This document shows, in pieces, positions 61,519 through 64,000 of a stretch of 64,000 nt of DNA. The position numbers were made by a program, and so were the translations under genes. The notes under the pieces were generated by a model. The model was given only the letters and a program-made list of their open reading frames with translations, was not told the DNA's origin and searched no databases. Origin of the DNA: Micropterus salmoides (Eukaryota; Chordata; Actinopteri; Centrarchiformes; Centrarchidae); contig NW_024040485.1 in assembly GCF_014851395.1 (NCBI RefSeq), forward strand, positions 10,620,384-10,684,383, given 5' to 3'. Positions within the stretch are counted from its first letter, which is position 1. Each line of letters begins with the position of its first letter.

Positions 61519-63753
61519 GGCTTACCATAGGGAGGTGCAGGCCGGTTAGGCACATTTTTCTTTGATGGGAGCACTGGGTTGTCTGACTTCTGTTCACACA
61601 CAAGGGAAAAGACAAAAAATACTTCAGCTCTAAAAGAAATGTCAGCCAAAATTCAAAGCTTCTGGCCTCATAACCAGAGACTGTTTTCATAAATGTGATA
61701 AATTGGCAGAAAAATAAGAAATCACTCATGATGAGAGCAAAATTAACAACACAGCTTTCTACAGCTTAAGTGGAAAATGATGCTTTATGGCGCAACAGAT
61801 TCATAGAGAGCCTCCTGAGCTTACCTTTGACATCCGACTAAAGTCAGCAAATCCACCCCCCTTGCTTCCAAAAGAGTTGCTTCCAAAGGGGTCCGCTGTC
61901 CCAAACACATCTGAGGCAAAAGTGCATTAAAATGCATTTGGAACATTTAAATATGTTTATAGAAAGAGCCAGAAACTATAATGAAGTTCAACCCCATACC
62001 ACACAATTCAAAATCGTATTTGCATCTTGTTTATTCTGAAAGGGCCTGCATGCTATTTTCAGAGAGGGGAATGTGGCATGACCGTTTAATTTTCCGTGAC
62101 ATTTCGCAAAAAACCTGGAAAGCAGGGGTTTTGTTTAACCTGACGCATGCATCTGATCAGCTAATTAAAGGCGTCAGTTGGCGTACTGTTAACCAGAACT
62201 GTGCCTGGGTTGTTTTGAAGCTCAGTGGTATGCCACTTAATAAAAAAAAAAAAACCCAGCAAACTGCAGATGGTTACAGTGAAAAAACAAAACATTGTAA
62301 TAGAATATGTTTGTTGTGAGTGTGCAACCACAAGAGGCCCCATTCATGTCAAGTATGCAGTGTTTTCTTTTACGCACAGTAACTCAGCTCAGGTCTACAG
62401 TTGCCTCTGTGTTCTTCTGAAGGCGTGTAGCATGGCACAGCATTGACCAGAGGTAGCCACTAACTTAAAACAACTTCCGTCCAGAATGAGGTAGAGCCGT
62501 TCAATTGCAGCAGATATAAAGACAGGACAGAGGCAGCAGAGAACTGGTTAAAGGAGTGGCAGTGTATTCTAGTAGAGCAGGACCAGCAGTCACAGAGTTT
62601 CTGTTATGTTTGGCTCCTGCAAGCCTCCTGTTTTTCCAGGGTAGGGGGAGTATTTTTAGTTGGCCAGTAGTTAAATGCGTAGGTACTCTGCTAAAAATAG
62701 TCCTAAACCACAGGAAAAATTGAAGCCACAGTCAGGAAAAATTGTTTGCCCCTGATGCCCCAAAACTAAAATCTAAATCTAACACGTCACCCAGAACGGC
62801 AAAGAATGACTCTTTGAGACGTGTTTCATAACTAGAATGTTCTTTCACGTTTAGATGTCAATTAATAGAGTCACATACTGTATAACTCTTCACGTAGTAC
62901 AGGGATGACTATGTCTTTTATTTGACAAACTGCCATGGTAAGATGTCAACGCACAGTTCCGCATCCTACTGCAGTACCATCACATCTTACCTTCCTGACC
63001 ACAGTAACTGCAAAAAGAGAAGCATACAACCTACATATTCAAAAAAAATAAAAATAACCACACAACCTGAAACCAACAAATACAAATACTGAAGCTTCAA
63101 CCTATTCTAATTGTATGTGTAAAGTATTGTCTGTACTACAATATAGAAAATTGGAAAAACAATGAAAAAGCACATGTGAGATGACATGCTTGTGACTAGT
63201 AACGTACCTGAATCCTTTGGTTTTGAGCTGTTTGATGTGAAAGCGTCACCACTGCTGAAGGCACTTGGCTGAGAAAAACAAAGAAGCAAAGCACAAGTTC
63301 AGTAAGCAAGCTATTCAAACAATCTTCTTTAAAATACACACACACACACACCATCAGCATAACCACTAGTACTCTCTCTTTGTCGTACTGTTTGTTTTTC
63401 CAGTTATCTATAATAGTGAAGACATGGTCTTCAGAGCTGGTTTATATCAGCACTGAACTATAGCAAGTAATTAAACATAGAAAAGAAAATATCATTTTCA
63501 ACTTTTGACATAAGAGCACTTATTTTCTGACAGTCATTTTGTAAACAAAAGAACCATAATCAGCACTTTTGACAAACATCATTTGAGTGGTAAAGAGAAG
63601 AGGTGTTCAATACTTTTGCTGGCGGTGTGGGTCTTCTACCGAAGGGGTCTGAGGATCCAAACCGGTCTGGCTTGTCTGTTCTCTTAAAAAAATCTTCAGA
63701 TGAGGTGCCTTTGAAGGGGTCACTTTCCTTGAAAGGATCTTCTCCAAATGGAT
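58713..63753 (-). CDS. eps15l1: Epidermal growth factor receptor substrate 15-like 1 (partial, C-terminal six exons)
   Basis: EPS15L1 is a clathrin-coated-pit adaptor: N-terminal EH domains bind NPF proteins, DPF repeats bind the AP-2 appendage, and C-terminal UIMs bind ubiquitinated cargo. Only the C-terminal part lies here. In transcript order the exons are 63753-63614, 63268-63208, 61910-61825, 61589-61526, 59298-59282 and 58859-58713, with all junctions GT/AG and the frame continuous (phases 1, 0, 1, 0, 1, 0). The protein shows four DPF motifs in the first exon, one more in the third, GFADFSRMSK, a basic/proline segment (PSKKNVPNRPAPPYG), then the UIM block QLEWAKRESEREEQ ... DLELAIALS and a stop after NMPGS. 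EPS15 itself is the alternative, but the convergent klf2 neighbour points to EPS15L1. The EH and coiled-coil parts are outside the window. Confidence 0.93.
59282..59298 (-). CDS. eps15l1: eps15l1 17-nt micro-exon
   Basis: The exon is 17 nt between a strong polypyrimidine acceptor (TTTTTCTGCCAG) and a consensus donor (GTAAGA). It encodes GSEKIK together with the preceding G. Without it the last exon would be read out of frame and stop after three codons, so it, or an equivalent 3n+2 exon, is required for the ubiquitin-interacting C-terminus. Confidence 0.75.
61485..61516 (+). repeat. (AC)16 microsatellite
   Basis: Pure AC dinucleotide run in the eps15l1 intron, 9 bp from the exon at 61526; in transcript orientation it is a GU repeat just downstream of the 5' splice site. 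Confidence 0.97.
61526..61589 (-). CDS. eps15l1: eps15l1 exon: proline-rich segment
   Basis: 64 nt encoding KSDNPVLPSKKNVPNRPAPP and YG. It corresponds to the LPPKKPxPPRPxPP segment of EPS15 proteins, an SH3-ligand type sequence. The donor (GTAAGC) is immediately followed in the intron by the 61485-61516 CA microsatellite, only 9 bp from the splice site. Confidence 0.92.
61825..61910 (-). CDS. eps15l1: eps15l1 exon: DPF and GFADFS segment
   Basis: 86 nt encoding DVFGTADPFGSNSFGSK and GGGFADFSRMSK. The family signature DPFG...GFADFSxMSK of EPS15/EPS15L1 is clear. The acceptor is TTTGCCTCAG and the donor GTAAGC. Confidence 0.93.
63208..63268 (-). CDS. eps15l1: eps15l1 exon: Ser-rich linker
   Basis: 61 nt encoding PSAFSSGDAFTSNSSKPKDS. 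It is flanked by TTTTCTCAG and a consensus donor GTACGT, begins in phase 0 and ends with the first base of a Gly or Asp codon. It has low complexity but correct phase on both sides. Confidence 0.85.
63335..63351 (+). repeat. Short (AC)8 run in an eps15l1 intron
   Basis: Seventeen bases of alternating AC. There is no further structure. Confidence 0.85.
63614..63753 (-). CDS. eps15l1: eps15l1 exon: DPF repeats
   Basis: 140 nt, 47 residues when joined to a preceding G. Four DPF motifs (DPFGEDPFKESDPF and SSDPFGRR) are AP-2 alpha-appendage ligands. The acceptor is CTTTTTCTAG; the donor GTATTG is weak but gives a phase-0 end that fits the next exon. Confidence 0.92.
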
Positions 63754-64000
63754 CTAGAAAAAGGACAAGACAATGAGAGGAGAGCAACTGTCGTGGCTGG
63801 GTATATGTACTTTGATCATCTAAAGCCTCTAAAAAGAAGTAATCAAGAGCTGTCTTTGATTTTTTTTCCCCCACAGCATCAATTCCAACAGATTGGAACA
63901 TACAAATATTTCCATTTCATTAAATAATTACAATTTGGCATCTTAATTGTAGGTACATGTCAGGTATTTAGCTGAAATGCTTTTTCACAGGGCGTCTAAT
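63754..64000 (-). other. eps15l1: eps15l1 intron running off the window
   Basis: Sequence upstream of the DPF exon on the minus strand. It is AT-rich and I see no further coding exon before the window edge. Confidence 0.7.

Overview
The window is vertebrate nuclear DNA, almost certainly from a ray-finned (percomorph-like teleost) fish. It is AT-rich, its genes have introns, and it carries CA/GT and TAGA microsatellites, fish-type tRNA-derived SINEs, short non-autonomous DNA transposons and a decayed LINE. No bacterial-style operon, CRISPR array, rRNA or functional tRNA gene is visible.

Only two protein-coding genes can be supported, both in the last 10.5 kb. The first is a complete three-exon klf2 gene on the plus strand (coding 53690-55268, 385 residues). 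It has three C-terminal C2H2 zinc fingers, an acidic N-terminal activation region, two SUMO-type motifs, a PPPY motif and two TPPxS phosphodegron-type motifs. The second is the 3' end of an EPS15-like endocytic adaptor, eps15l1, on the minus strand. Six coding exons (63753 down to 58713) give DPF repeats, a proline-rich stretch, a 17-nt micro-exon and a ubiquitin-interacting C-terminus; the 5' part lies beyond position 64000. The two genes are tail to tail, about 1.2 kb apart, which is the same arrangement as human KLF2-EPS15L1.

Positions 1 to about 53 kb lie upstream of klf2 and hold no gene I can recognise. The open reading frames there are short, lack family resemblance and often overlap on opposite strands. 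The region does hold: (i) repeats, including three copies of one MITE family (3871, 33535, 47121), a hAT-like MITE with an exact 8-bp target-site duplication (14732-15114), a SINE nested in an older repeat with an exact 12-bp duplication (36890-37050), other SINE pieces and an L1-type reverse-transcriptase remnant (28616-29210); (ii) several dense, transposon-free blocks that look like conserved cis-regulatory elements; (iii) two stretches that look like complete small transcription units, each with a TATA box and a downstream poly(A) signal (39804-40156 and 49034-49770).

The long gene-free stretch next to a developmentally and flow-regulated transcription factor fits a regulatory landscape acting on klf2, but that is inference. 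The most interesting items are the TATA-driven putative two-exon transcript 4.4 kb upstream of klf2, a second compact TATA unit with a 49-codon ORF, the 17-nt micro-exon needed to keep eps15l1 in frame (with a second 17-nt micro-exon-like sequence in an upstream intron), and a set of unusually perfect hairpins, two of which are 29-bp tandem duplications.
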